From positions 81,422,941 to 81,486,940 of the forward strand of contig JAVGWX010000004.1 of assembly GCA_036924085.1 (NCBI GenBank): 64,000 nucleotides of DNA, given 5' to 3'. Source of the DNA: Ariolimax columbianus. Taxonomy: Eukaryota; Mollusca; Gastropoda; Stylommatophora; Arionidae. Position 1 is the stretch's first letter. Each line of letters starts with the position of its first letter. The notes beneath the pieces are model-generated. The model did no database searches. It saw only the letters and a list, made by a program, of their open reading frames with translations, and had not been told where the DNA came from. Made by a program: the position numbers and the translations under genes. This document shows positions 1 through 12,100 of the stretch, piece by piece.

Positions 1-155
1 AAATGTGTGATCATTGGTCTAATCAAATAATAAATCACTTTTCGACCCTAAAAATCCAGATTTCATCGCACACAATGCACAACTTTTAACATATTCACAA
101 AATGTGCAAATATCAAAAGATTTTTGGAAATTCTTTGTTAGCGACACTACATTAA
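1..155 (+). repeat. Interspersed repeat X, right part, interrupted at a TTAA
   Basis: The stretch beginning TGATCATTGGTCTAATCAAATAATAAA recurs at about 5063, 23297 and 27650-27740. Downstream of it, ACTACATTAA matches the copy at about 27830, where the sequence runs on uninterrupted. Here the TTAA at 152-155 is occupied by the next element. Confidence 0.7.
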
Positions 156-554
156 CCCTTACCGTGCCGGAGGCTGACATTATTTACTAACAATGATATC
201 ATTTAACACACAAATGAAGCACCATACGAAAATGCGACTGATTTGATAGTGCTCAATTGTAACTTCCTGGACTACCAACTTTAACCGCGAAAGTCTAGAT
301 CGACTTTGATAAAACAGAGTTTTGAAAGAACGTATTCTTCTTTTTCAATCAGTGTGGACTCAGCCCATTATTGGGGATGGTGAAGTAAGTTGTTGTAGAA
401 GATCTTTGTGAAGTAGTTCAGTTTAGTTCGTTCATATAGATGTAATAAATACGTTTTTAGTGTAAACTAACAGTTGTGCTGATATTATAAACACAGTATC
501 GATACTTTGTTGTGATTTCGATGGATTATATGAGGAGCGACGTTCACTAATCAT

Positions 555-1062
555 TAAGTCTAAAAGTTTGTGCTTTGTTTTTATCAATTATCACCTTAAT
601 CTTTTTCAATCTCAGAAACTAACACACACACAAGAAAAGTAACACCAACAAGTTCTTTATTCATTTATGTCTCTACACACAGCAAAATGATATTCATAGA
701 CCGACAAATAAAAAGATTACATGCTCTCAAAGTCGACAACCAAAGTAAAATATGACATGCTGAAAATTAATGCAGCTGCAGGGGAAATTACAATTTTTTA
801 GTGCATCCTGGTGAAAGTTAAATATTGGCGCAATTCATCTGCAACAGCATTATTTTTCAGCACGTCACGTTTTACTATGGTTGTTGACTTTGATAGCCTG
901 TAACCTTTGTATTTGTCTGTCTATATATATATATTTTAATTGTATGTAGAAACCTAAATTAATAAAGAACTTGTTGTTATTTTTTTTGATGTGCGTGTGG
1001 TAGTTTCTGAGATACAATAACAAGAAGGTGAAAATATTCAAAAATAGCACAAACATTTAGAC
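555..1062. repeat. Large inverted repeat (hairpin) inside the TTAA element
   Basis: The left arm (CTCAGAAACTAACACACACA...GACATGCTGAAAATTAATGC) and right arm (GCATTATTTTTCAGCACGTC...GTGGTAGTTTCTGAG) are reverse complements over roughly 200 bases with mismatches, around a loop of about 65 bases. Related hairpins occur at 13740-14090, with a single arm near 21740-21900. Confidence 0.75.
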
Positions 1063-1269
1063 TGACCTATTTTGAGGGACGCCATACGTCAAGCAAATCC
1101 ATGAAATTGTCACAAAGCACTGATAGTGTTCTTAACAAGATCAGCATATCTGTTAGTTTCCACTACAAACATATTTATGATATCTACATAAACAAGCTAA
1201 ACAGATCAATCTCATAAAAATCTGTTGCAACAACTTAGCTTCATTCCTCCTCAATAATGGGATAATTTT

Positions 1270-2140
1270 TTAATCCAACATTTAACAATTAACATAGGTG
1301 ACAGGCTTATCATTAACTTCCGCTTTGCTGATGATATTGATGTATTGGCAGGCACAGAAAGGGAACTCCAGGAGTTGATTGGTAGATTGGATAGAACGGC
1401 CCTGAGTTTTGGTATGGAAATAAATGCAGATAAAACAAAGCTCATGACCAATAACGTAGCAGGGTTTCAATCTGTAATAGAGGCAAATGGGCAGGAACTT
1501 GAGGTGGTAAAACGTTTAAAAAATCTGGTATCATTGATCAGCAAAGAGGGTTCGAAGCCAGAGGTAATTGCAAGAATAGCACAAACAACAGCGGCGCTGA
1601 CTAGGCTGAAACCTATATGGCAAGACAAGCGCCTCGCCCTCGGCATAAAAGTCAGACTAATGCGCGCTTTGGTGCTATCAATATTTATGTATACCTGCGA
1701 GACCTGGACCATTACAGCAGATATCCAGGGCAGGATACATGAAATGGAAATGAGGTGCTATAGAAAACTCCTCAATGTTACATATAAAGATCGTGTCACA
1801 AACGTAGAAATCCGTCGGAGAGTTGAAGACGCTATTGGTCCTTTTGAAGATCTGTTCACAGCTATCAAAAGACGAAAGATGGCCTGGTGCGGGCACGTCG
1901 CGAGGTCCAACGGAATTACCAACTCGATCTCTTTGGTTCTGTACCGGGACAGAGAGGGCGAGGACGTCCAAGGAAGAGATGGCTGGACAACATCACTGAG
2001 TGGTCAGGCCTTCGTCCCGGTGAGATACGTCAGGCGGCGACAGACAGAGCCGGTTGGCGTGGGATTTTCATGTCTTCATGTGTGCCCTAACGACCTGATG
2101 GGTTACGGGATGAACTAAACTGAACTGAACTGAAATAGAC
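1270..2140 (+). mobile_element. 5'-truncated APE-type LINE, reverse transcriptase C-terminal part (lineage A)
   Basis: The frame contains FRFADDIDVL (the RT catalytic box), INADKTKLM, a thumb region, then YTCETWT, MEMRCYRKLL and MAWCGHVARS. A one-base shift near 1920 moves it into the frame reading GQRGRGRPRKRWLDNITEWS. It stops just before a TGAAC-repeat 3' tail at 2110-2135. It is nearly identical to the longer minus-strand copy at 56743-60200. This is a dead fragment. Confidence 0.9.
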
Positions 2141-2511
2141 ATAATCTCACTTCAAAATTTTTTTTTAATAACCGAAAGCAGATCTCTGATTTGAAAAATG
2201 GACAAGAAGGAAGTGATGTTTATTTACATTCAAATACGCATGTTCAGCTGTTTCCATAGCATTAATTCGGATGTTTTATACATGATATTACTGGTCACTG
2301 GCGTTTGGCTTTTCCCGAATTCTCCTGCAGGGAAACGTTTTTTTTTTATCAGACACGTCGTGAAACCCAGTGCGCGGTAAAGGTTAAATGACAGCTGCAC
2401 ATGCGCCGGAAACTGCGAATATGCAAGTTTGTATCAAAAACCTAAATGTCACTAAGTGACCATTGAACACAGGTTTTTTATTTTGGCTTTTTATTTTGGC
2501 CTCTCTTTATT

Positions 2512-2988
2512 TGTATAAAAATGCCCAGAACCTGACTGTGAGAGTGTTTTCCTCTTCTCTTTCTCCATAAACAGAGCTTGACAAAGGCGCACGTTGTCTT
2601 CAGTGCTAAAACTACTAAGTTTGTTCAAGGACACACACACACCATGCCTCTGCCAGCAGTGCATTTTTTCTTAAGAAGAAATAGACTAATACTGTGTAAC
2701 TAACACAATATATTATGGTGTAAAAGTGTGAATTAGTGCCTAGTTACAATTTGTTAACATAATTCCATGACTGTAGTCCAACCATGCTGACAGGTAAGCC
2801 ACCCTCAAATTTGTCATGGCCTGTCTAAAAAGATGCCCAGAAAATGACTCTAAGAAAGTAATATTCTCCTCTCTGTATTTCTAGATTAATATGCCCAGAA
2901 CCTGACTGCGAAAGTGTTTTTCTCCACTCTTTCATTCTATAAAGATACCCAGAAAATGTGTTTTCCTCTTTTTTATCTCCTTATCAAG
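2512..2988 (+). repeat. Tandem exon-like units upstream of the first zinc-finger exon
   Basis: Units of about 45-57 bases read ATAAAGATGCCCAGAACCTG, then ACTGTGAGAAAGTGTTTTCC and a pyrimidine tract. Copies begin near 2512, 2828, 2885 and 2941. The last one runs into the exon at 2989, whose codons CPEPDCEKVFF are the same sequence. Each unit therefore resembles acceptor plus exon start. Confidence 0.8.
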
Positions 2989-3184
2989 ATGTCCAGAACC
3001 TGATTGTGAGAAAGTGTTTTTTTCCTCTGGCTGCATGGGGTCACACATGAAGGTCCACCAGCAGAGCCAGGAGGAGCTGAAGTGTAAAGTGCCAGGCTGT
3101 GGGAAGGAGTTCACTAAGATGTGTCGGCTGAGGCAACATGAACGTCTACACTCTGGAGAGAAACCTTTCATCTGTGATTACCAG
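2989..3184 (+). CDS. ZXDC: ZXD-like gene exon: two zinc fingers
   Basis: This is the first exon of the gene visible in the window. It encodes a finger with C-X4-C, X12, H-X3-H spacing (starting CPEPDCEKVF), then a second finger (CKVPGCGKEF...H.R.H) and the linker HSGEKPFICDYQ. The acceptor is the pyrimidine-rich tract ending AG at 2987-2988, and the donor is CAG|GTGAGA. The exon starts in phase 2 and ends in phase 0. Its first 35 bases are almost identical to intronic tandem units on both sides, so the precise acceptor is less certain than the donor. Confidence 0.85.
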
Positions 3185-6100
3185 GTGAGATCTTGTAAAA
3201 GTCTTGAGTGGTCCAAAAGGGGAACATGCATGTTTCATTTAGTTCTCATGTAAAACTGACTTGTAACCTTGTTTGTATATTGAGTACACAGCAGTGAATG
3301 AGCTAACCACAGCAGACAGCTCATAGTTGGCTTCTTGCATCAACGTCAGCAAATCATAACTGACCAAGACCTTATTCTGCCTTCAAGTTCCGGCCCTGGA
3401 AACAAACTGCACCCATGCTGCCTGGCTGAGAGAAAAGGGATTGAAGAGGATAGGCAAACGCAGTCCCAAAAATGGCATGCAGCAACCAGATAGAAAGGCA
3501 CAGATATTGCAACCTCGCTGTAAACTACAGTACAACATCCTTTACATGACAAACGCAAAAACAATTTGAATTCCATCCATAATTGGTACTAAATTTTGTT
3601 GCAGCCTTATATATTTCTTCTTCTGCGTTCGTCCTGACAAGGACATTGTGTCGTAGTTTACAGCAAGACTACGATATCTGGGCCTTTCAACCCAACACAC
3701 CGATTTCAGCAAACTTTTTTAAGTACCATGCCGGACCAAGGTTTTGTTGCAGGCCATCTCTCCATCTCATTGCTGGACATCCGGGGCGACGATTATAGGT
3801 GTAGGGCCACCGTGACGTCACTTTATTTGTCCATCTATTGTTAGGCATGCATACCATGTGGCCTGCCCACCTGTACTTTCTTAGCAAAACTATATCTCTG
3901 ACGTCATTGAAGTAGGTTTGACTCTTGATGGTGGTGTTGCGGATGTGGTCTCGTAGTGAAAGTGACAGTGCTCCTACGCTTCATCGCTCATTCAGTACCT
4001 TACAGCCGTGCCATGTCACTTTTTCGTAGGTCCACACCTCGCAGCCATACTCCATGGCTGGAATGACTAGGCTGTTAAAGGTGTGAACTCTCGCCTTGTT
4101 GTTTTGATACGGTTGAAGCTGAACAACCACGCAGCTAACATTCGTAACATCTCTTTATGCATGTCATGGGAGTTTGTAATTTCTTGGCCCAAGTAGACAC
4201 ATACTTAAAATATCTATGACATGAAATATTCATTATAAAGATTATATATTAATAGAAAGCATTAAATTACATTAATGCAGAGGTCTTCTTCTTCGTCGTA
4301 CGCTGTCAGACTTCAACTTGAATTTGTTCAAAGAAAGCAGCTGTCGACACTGCCATAGAGCTTGTCTAGTGTTGCCACTGGTGATGGCCACATGTGCTTT
4401 CTCTGGTCCTTGTATGTCGGGCAATTTTGCAGCAGATGTTCAGCGGTCATTTTCCCTGTACCACAGGTGCATTCGTCAGTGCCACCTATCTTCAGTTTAT
4501 TGAATAGATGGCACCTCAGTCTGTTGTGGCCTGTGCGGAGTCTGACGACCACAACCTGCTCTCTTCTGTTCAACTGGTAGTAGGCATCATTTTTTGTGTA
4601 GCCAGTATGCTCTGTTTCCCATTTGGCCGTGTATCTGACCCTAATAAACCTTTTGGACTCTTCGTAGGTCAAACTAGGATCTGGTTGTGGTAATCTTGCA
4701 CCTTCTATTGCCAGTCTGTCTGCCTCCTCGTTGCCTTGAATGTTACATTGGATGGAACCCACTGTACCACTACTCTTTTTGGTGCTGGCTGCTGGCATAG
4801 TTGACAGAGTACTGCTCTTAAATCATTAAGTTCAGTATTTTTCTGGCTTTTTAGTGCTGTAACCACGGACAGGGCATCTGTAAACAGGACTATCTGGCTT
4901 TCATTGCATTCGCCTGTCAATGCAGAGGTCTAAATTGAAGAGAAACAATTTTTTGTCTATACTTAACCCGTCACATGTTTCGCCAATATATCCATCCATT
5001 CCTTTTATGTGGCCCAGTCAAAGTCTGAATTAGGTGTGTGTTGAGTATCCACAATCCCGATCCATGATCATTGGACTGATCAAATAATAAAGTATTTCTA
5101 GGTTATTCAAACCCAACTTGTTGCAATAAATGGGTATACTTTGAAAGCACATATGTGCTGTAATCAACCTACCAGAAATAATCGTACAGTTAAATGTCAG
5201 TTGTGCCGACGCAGCCATTGTGTAGAGCTGTCAAAAAAATGAAATTTAATCAACTAAATCATGAAGTACAAACGCATGTTTCAGTGGTCCATTTTGGTCG
5301 AGGAGGACGGCCATTTTTAGGTTTTGTGAGGCCAGTGCAGAGCGATACCAGCTGTAAAGGGTTAAGCAACTAATAAGTGATTTATGTTAATGCTGTGCTG
5401 TCAAATATGCAGATGGATGTCTGCCATGCTGGGCTTCTCTGCTATAATGAGAGTCAGAGTTTTGTGGAGCGGTGAATTAATACATGACAACCACCTCCAG
5501 TATGAGAATGGAGATCGAGGCAGTGACATCGGTTCTGGGACCTCTTTAATGAGTGCCCTAATCGTCTTTGACTCTCAGTCCTTACTTTGGAAGAGCAGGC
5601 TATGGTATGAGTGGATAGTAGACATATAGGTATCGAACCTTCAGGATATTGTGTGGATCTACACCCTGGTCATGCTGGGGTTTGCGAGGATTGAAAGAGT
5701 TGACGTCCAGGTTTAATTGGCACTGGTAGTGGGGATATTGTCAATGGATAGAGGTTTAATTTGAAGCTGGTCAGCGGCCACTTCTTGTAGAAAGACACTG
5801 CATTTGATAACAGATTGCAAAGTTTGACAGTCATGAGTGTGTCAAGCAGGAAGGGATGTCTGATAGGATGAAGCAGAAGTATATACAACCAGCAAGCTAC
5901 AGGAACTATCAGTATCCACACTCTCCTCCATATACTGAGGAGTACTGAACACCTATGGGTTTGCTTTAAATCTCCATTAAAATCTGAGAAAGTGCTTTCC
6001 TTCGCTCATTGAGATATCTAGAACCCTGACTTAGAAAGTGTTTTCTTCCTATTTATCTTTTTATAAAGATGTCCAGAACCTATGAAAGTGTTTTCATTTT

Positions 6101-9100
6101 TATATCACTATAAAGATGCCAGAAAATCTCTCTAAGAAAGTGTTTTCCTCTTTATATCACTATAAAGATGTCCAGACAATGACAAAGAAAGTGGTTTTTT
6201 TCCTCTCTTTAATCTCTATTGAGATGCATAGAACCTCAGAAACACTTTCTTGCAGTCAGGTTCAAGGGATTTTTATAGAGAAATAAAAATTAGTTGAACA
6301 TGACTGAGAAAGTTGTTGTTTTTTTCTACTATTCTTATCTTTCTATAAAGATGCCTTGAATTTGACTGGGACAAAGTGTTTTTCACCTCTCTTTATCTGT
6401 ATAAAAATGCCCAGAACCTGACTATGAGAAAGTGTTTTTCCCCTCTCTTTATTGGGGACGTTGTGGACTAGTGGTTAAGTGACATCGCTCACAATCCGAA
6501 GGTGCTGGGTTTGATCCCCATCACAATACCGGCTGTTACCCCAGGGAAGCAAACCCTTAGGAGAAAAAGCTGACCCTTACATAAAATACATGCTGAAGTT
6601 GGATGCACTGTGCTGACAGGTGCAAAGTAAAAACCATAGTGCAACACACGCCTTAGGGAAAAGAGAAATAAGGTGAGCGCCAAAATAAACCCTCTCTTTA
6701 GCTGTATAAAAATGCCCAGAACCTTACTGAGAGAAGGTGTTTTCCTCCACTCGTTCTCTATAAGGATGTCCTTAAAATGACTAAGAAGGTTTACCTAGAA
6801 GGACTGAGCACCTATGGGTTTGTCCGGAGTGCAATCATGTCAATTCAGAAAAGAGCTCGATATTACCACCATACGCTCCTCCTGCTTAGCTGAACACACA
6901 CCTCCCAAAACAGTGTTGCCTCTGGGCTATCCTTTCCTCGCGTTCAACTATGGCAAGTAGCTTGATAAAGCAACAACAGTGAGTTACTCTTGTCCATGTT
7001 TCTTCTCCTAGGGCTGCAGCTGGGCCTTTGCCACGGCCAGCAAACTGAAGCGGCATCAGACGAAGCATACAGGCTTACGTAAATGGATTTGTGAAGTTTG
7101 CAGAAAACAGTTTCACAGGTCAGAGCATCTAAAGGGCCACTTGATCACCCACAGTGGAGATAGGCCATTCATTTGTCCTGTTGAAGGTATGTATTGTTTT
7201 TTTGCGAATGCCAACGAGTAGGTTTACTCTTGTGCGGCCTGAAAAGGACTTTAAGTGGTGGGTTGCGGTAGCTTTCCTCACTTACCAATCTTGCTGATGA
7301 AGGTGGGCCAGGGTCCTCCAGGCAGTTGTGCTATGCTTGGCTTCATCTGCATATCGCTCACCACTACGGGAATAACGTTGATCCCTTACCTCATTAGCCA
7401 GGCTGCCATGAAAACAATCTATTTCCCGGGAGGGCTGCAAGGAAGTCGAGGTGAGGGTCTTGGCCAGTATATTTTGCCTGACCTGACTAACATGTCTGAT
7501 CAGTATGTTGTGCCTGACCAGACTAACATGTCTGATCAGTATATTTTGCCTGACCTGACTAACATGTCTGATCAGTATGTTGTGCCTGACCAGACGATAG
7601 TCTTCCTCCCCGGATCCACACTGTAATATGGCAACTCGCTGAAGAGCTTCGCACAGCACTTCAGCCAGGAAGACACAGGTCCAGTGTCTCAAGTATGCCT
7701 CAGTATGTAAGAAGAGCAACTGTAATCCGCTACCAAAGAAACACCACGAGTAGCTTTAAACAACAGCAATGACATTATTCCTTTTTTCCAAACTATCATT
7801 CAGCGTTTATTTCCATTGCCGAGGTCAACGGAGAGGATTTATAGAACTAAGGAATAAAGAGTACTTGCCCTTGCGGTCACCACGCAGTGTACAGGATATG
7901 TTGGGGTGTTTTTGTTGTTGCATTCTCCAATAGAAGAAGAAAACCTACGCCAAATGAGGTTTTAGTGCACGTCGCCTTAGTCTGTATAGCGTAGTGGTAG
8001 GGCACTGGCTTTTCACATCAAGGATACGGAGGTCAACTGTCAATGGGTACCAGCTTACTGTTAGGGATTGAAAGGGGCTGACTACCCCGTCTTATAACAA
8101 GCTATGGCCTCGTACAGTGAGGTCCAGGGACGGCGTGGGCTAGTGGTTAAGTGACACGGCTCACAACTCAAAGGTGCTGGGTTCGATTCCCATCACAGCA
8201 CCGGCCATTACCCCAGGGAAGCAAATCTTTAGAAAATGCAGGAGGAAGCAGACCCTTACATAAAATGCATGCTGAAGTCGGATGCCCTGGGCCTACAGGC
8301 GCAAAATAAAACCACAGTGCAACGCACACTGCCTTGGGGAATAGAGAAATAAGGCGAACGCCAAAAAAAACAAAAAACAGTGAGGTCCCTAAACTTCATC
8401 ACCGACGGCAGTAGAATCTAAATTTACACCTTGGTCAGGAGAGCTGTGTTCCAACCTGTCAACATCCTGCTTCTCCATGAAGTATAGTTTGCTTCTTTTT
8501 GAACAGTTTTTATTTCACATTTTATGGGTTCATTTCACAATCTGTTGTGAATCATGACAATTGTGTTTTTATTTCACATTTAGTTGTGTATCATGGTGAG
8601 TGTGTTTTAATTTCACATTTTGTTGTTGTGTATCATGAATGTGTGTGTGTGTTTTAATTTCATGTGTTGTGTATCATGTCAAGTGTTTTTATTTCATATT
8701 TTCTTGTGTATCATGATGAGTATGTGTTTATTTCACATTTTGTTGTTGTGTATCATGACAAGTGTATTTTTATTTCATATTTTCTTGTGTATCATGTCAA
8801 GTGTTTCTGTCAGTGGCAACTGGAAAATACACGAGCAATTTCAGAGCGGAGGCCAGAGGCACTAAGAGCTGCAGTAGAAGAAATGGCGACAGGTAAAAGA
8901 AATGAAAGCCATATAGTCCTGCTTACAGATACATTGGCCGTAGTCACAGCACTAAAAAGCCAGAAAAATACTGAACTTAATGATTTAAGAGCAGTACTTT
9001 GTCAACTATGCCAGCAGTCCACACCAAAAAGAGTAGTGGTACAGTGGGTTCCATCCCACTGTAACATCCAAGGCAACGAGGAGGCAGACAGACTGGCAAA

Positions 9101-12100
9101 AGAAGGTGCAAGGCTACCACAACCATATCCTAGTGTGACATACGAAGAGTCAAAAAGGCTTATTAGAGCTAGATACATGACCAAATGGGAAACAGAACAT
9201 ACTGGCTACACAAAAATTGATGCCTATTACCAGTTGAACAGAAGAGAGCAGGTCGTGGTCTTCAGACTTCGCACAGGCCACAATAGACTGAGGTACCACC
9301 TATTCAACAAACTGAAGATAGGTGGTGGCACTGACGAATGCTCGTGTGGTACCGGGAAAATGACCGGTGAACATTTGCTGCAAAACTGCCCAACATACGA
9401 GGACCAGAGAAAGCACATGTGGCCATAACCAGTGGCAACACTAGACAAGCTCTATGGCAGTGTTGACAGCCTCAGGATGACCGCTGCTTTTTTTTGGAAA
9501 AAATACAGGTTGACGTCTGACAGCGTACGAAGAAGAAGAATAAGATGTCAAGTGTTTTTAATTTCAAATTGTGTGTATCATAACGAGTGTTGTTTCACAC
9601 TTTGTTGTTTTGTGTATCATGGCGATTGTTTTAATTTAACATTTTGTTATGTATCATGTCGAGTGTGTTTTAATTTCACATTTTGTTGTGTATCATGACA
9701 ATTGTTTTTATTTCACATTTTGTTGTGTATGATGATGATTGTTTTTATTTCACATTTTGTTGTTGTGCATTATGACAAGTCTGCCTTTAATTTCATTTTT
9801 TGTTGTTGAGGATCATGTCTAGGTGGCTTATTTTCAACATTTGTGTCTGTTGTCTAGGCTGTGGTAACACCTTCACTGCCAAGAGCAGCTTGTACGTGCA
9901 CCTGAAAAAGCATGACGAGTCTGGGAAGACGATTGTCTACCACTGTCCCATGGAGAAATGTGAGAAGCACTACGCAAACAAGGCAAGCCTGAGGCAGCAT
10001 ATACTGGTCAAGCACTGCAACTTGCCACAGAGTGAGTACTGTAGAGCAGGCATCGCCAGGGGTTTATAGTTCGGCAGGGCAATTTGCTTTTTTGAAGTCA
10101 ATGCCAAATTGAAAAAGTTGCAGGTGTTTCGTGGTTGATGGGTGGGCCTCACTTTGAGGGCATCCATCGATGTTGATATAAGCTCCTAGAGATGATGGTG
10201 CGAAACGACACTGGGCAGCAAGATCTCTCAGTTTATTTTGTTCCGTTTGCTTTATTTTGATCGCCTTATCTCTTTATTCCCCAAGGTGGTGTGCATTGCA
10301 CTATGTTTTTATTTTGCGCCTGTTGGCCCAGTGCATTCGATTTCGGCATGCATTTTATCTAAGGATTTGCTTCCCCAGGGTAGCAGTTGGTGTTGGGGAG
10401 CGAACCCAGTGATGTCTTAGCAGCTACTAGCACTGTGGAAGGTAGAGTGCAAATCCTATACTGCTGGGTAGGCTAGATGTCAACAGGGAAAAGACTGGAC
10501 ATCCCAGAGATACACCTTCCTCAGGCCTAGTAAGCCACAAGAAAGAAACCACCCACAAACTTACTACTAATAGTCAAGTGTGACTCAAAAAGGCAAACTA
10601 AGGAAGACACAGAACGACACCTTAGGGCTGACCAGATGAATTTTCAGAACAAAAGAAACTTGGTTACCTGGCATTGGTCTTAGTCGACCTGTACTTCTAC
10701 ATGGGCAGATGCCCCTGTGCAAATCCCAGCTCTTGCGTGAGCTGGATGTAGCCGGGAGGAGGATTTCCTGCTTAGCGGGCTAGGCTCGAGTAGCTTAATA
10801 CTCCACTGTGTTGGGACAAGCGCTTGCGGAGGGTGGTTAACCGATGTGCGAGTTCATCTTAATAGACTCAAACACTAGAGCAAAGTAGACCCGCAGCCTG
10901 TTGGGTGCCATCAATACTGCTCTTAACAAACCACCTAGCCATGGCCGTGTTATGCCATGTAACACAGTTAAGTCGCCTCTTATAACATGCTCTCTGTGGA
11001 GCTATTCTTGCCTTTGTCGAACACAAAGACTCCGGCAGACCACTCGGGATAAGAGGCATTGATCTACCTGATTGAATACCTGGATTCCTATTTCTGGATA
11101 TGTCTATACTTCTGGATATACATTTACATATATTTCATCACAGTATCTATTTCCATTGCTATGATCCACTGAGACAATTTATAGAGCTGATGAATAAAGG
11201 CTGCTTGCCCTACAGTCTACAAGATGGGTTTGTTATTGCCCCTGATATACAAAAACTGTATTCCACATCATGATTTTTAATTGTATCCCCTTTGCCACAA
11301 GACCATCAATGCAAACCATTCGGCTATCCACTCTTGGATATGGATACTAGTGACATTCTGAGGTTGATCTGTAGCTGTCTGTTATATGTTGACACTACAA
11401 GAGTAGTAATCATTATCTGACTATTAGTCCTTACTTCAGAAGTGATTCCACCGGTTGCAAGAGCAGTAATCATATCAGACTTTTAGTCAACATCAGAAGT
11501 GATTCCACCGGTTGCAAGAGCAGTAATCATATCAGACTTTTAGTCAACATCAGAAGTGATTCCACCGGTTGCAAGAGCAGTAATCATATCAGACTTTTAG
11601 TCAACATCAGAAGTGATTCCACCGGTTGCAAGAGCAGTAATCATATCAGACTTTTAGTCAACATCAGAAGTGATTCCACCGGTTGCAAGAGCAGTAATCA
11701 TATCAGACTTTTAGTCAACATCAGAAGTGATTCCACCGGTTGCAAGAGCAGTAATCATATCAGACTTTTAGCCCTTACTTCAGGAGTGATTCCACCTGTT
11801 GCAAGAACAGTAATCATAGACTTTTAGCCCTTACTTCAGGAGTAATTCCACCTGTTGCAAGAACAGTAATCATAGACTTTTAGTCCTTACTTCAAAAGTG
11901 CTTTCTGCGATTGCAAGGGCAGTAATCATGTCAGACTTTTAGTCCTCACTTCAGAAGGGCTTCCTGCGGTTGCAAGGGCAGTCATGTAGTTTAATTGCTC
12001 ATTAATCTTGAATTCTTTCCAGCCAACGTCCAGTTGACGTTTTAGGTATTTAATTTCAGATGTATTCAACTTATTTTCAAGGGTCTTTGTCATTTTCCAG

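Larger units (their letters stand above)
156..2383. mobile_element. TTAA-flanked foldback/MITE-like DNA transposon (piggyBac-type ends)
   Basis: The element starts CCCTTACCGTGC and ends GCGCGGTAAAGG. The two ends are imperfect inverted repeats, and each is flanked by TTAA (152-155 and 2384-2387). Inside, arms 555-770 and 838-1062 are inverted copies of each other. A LINE fragment is nested at 1270-2140. No transposase was seen, so it is presumably non-autonomous. Confidence 0.62.

Noticed and set aside
2560..2660. An additional upstream zinc-finger exon in the units near 2520 and 2885
   Set aside because: The units contain only the first Cys pair of a finger, lack the His pair and run into stops or pyrimidine tracts.
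4362..4693. Plus-strand frames over the RNase H LINE copies (also 25938, 33021, 9227)
   Set aside because: The same antisense peptide appears at each copy simply because the LINE sequence is conserved; the coding strand has the domain motifs.
7255..7719. Open frames on both strands over repeat Y
   Set aside because: They cross a 36-base tandem repeat and are not conserved in the other Y copies.
8126..8200. tRNA genes at the SINE heads
   Set aside because: Box A and box B are present, but the acceptor and anticodon stems do not form a complete tRNA, and the same body and tail follow in every copy, so these are SINEs.
11400..11985. CRISPR-like regular direct repeats
   Set aside because: The 57-base units are contiguous with no unique spacers, and the DNA is eukaryotic. 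This is a minisatellite.
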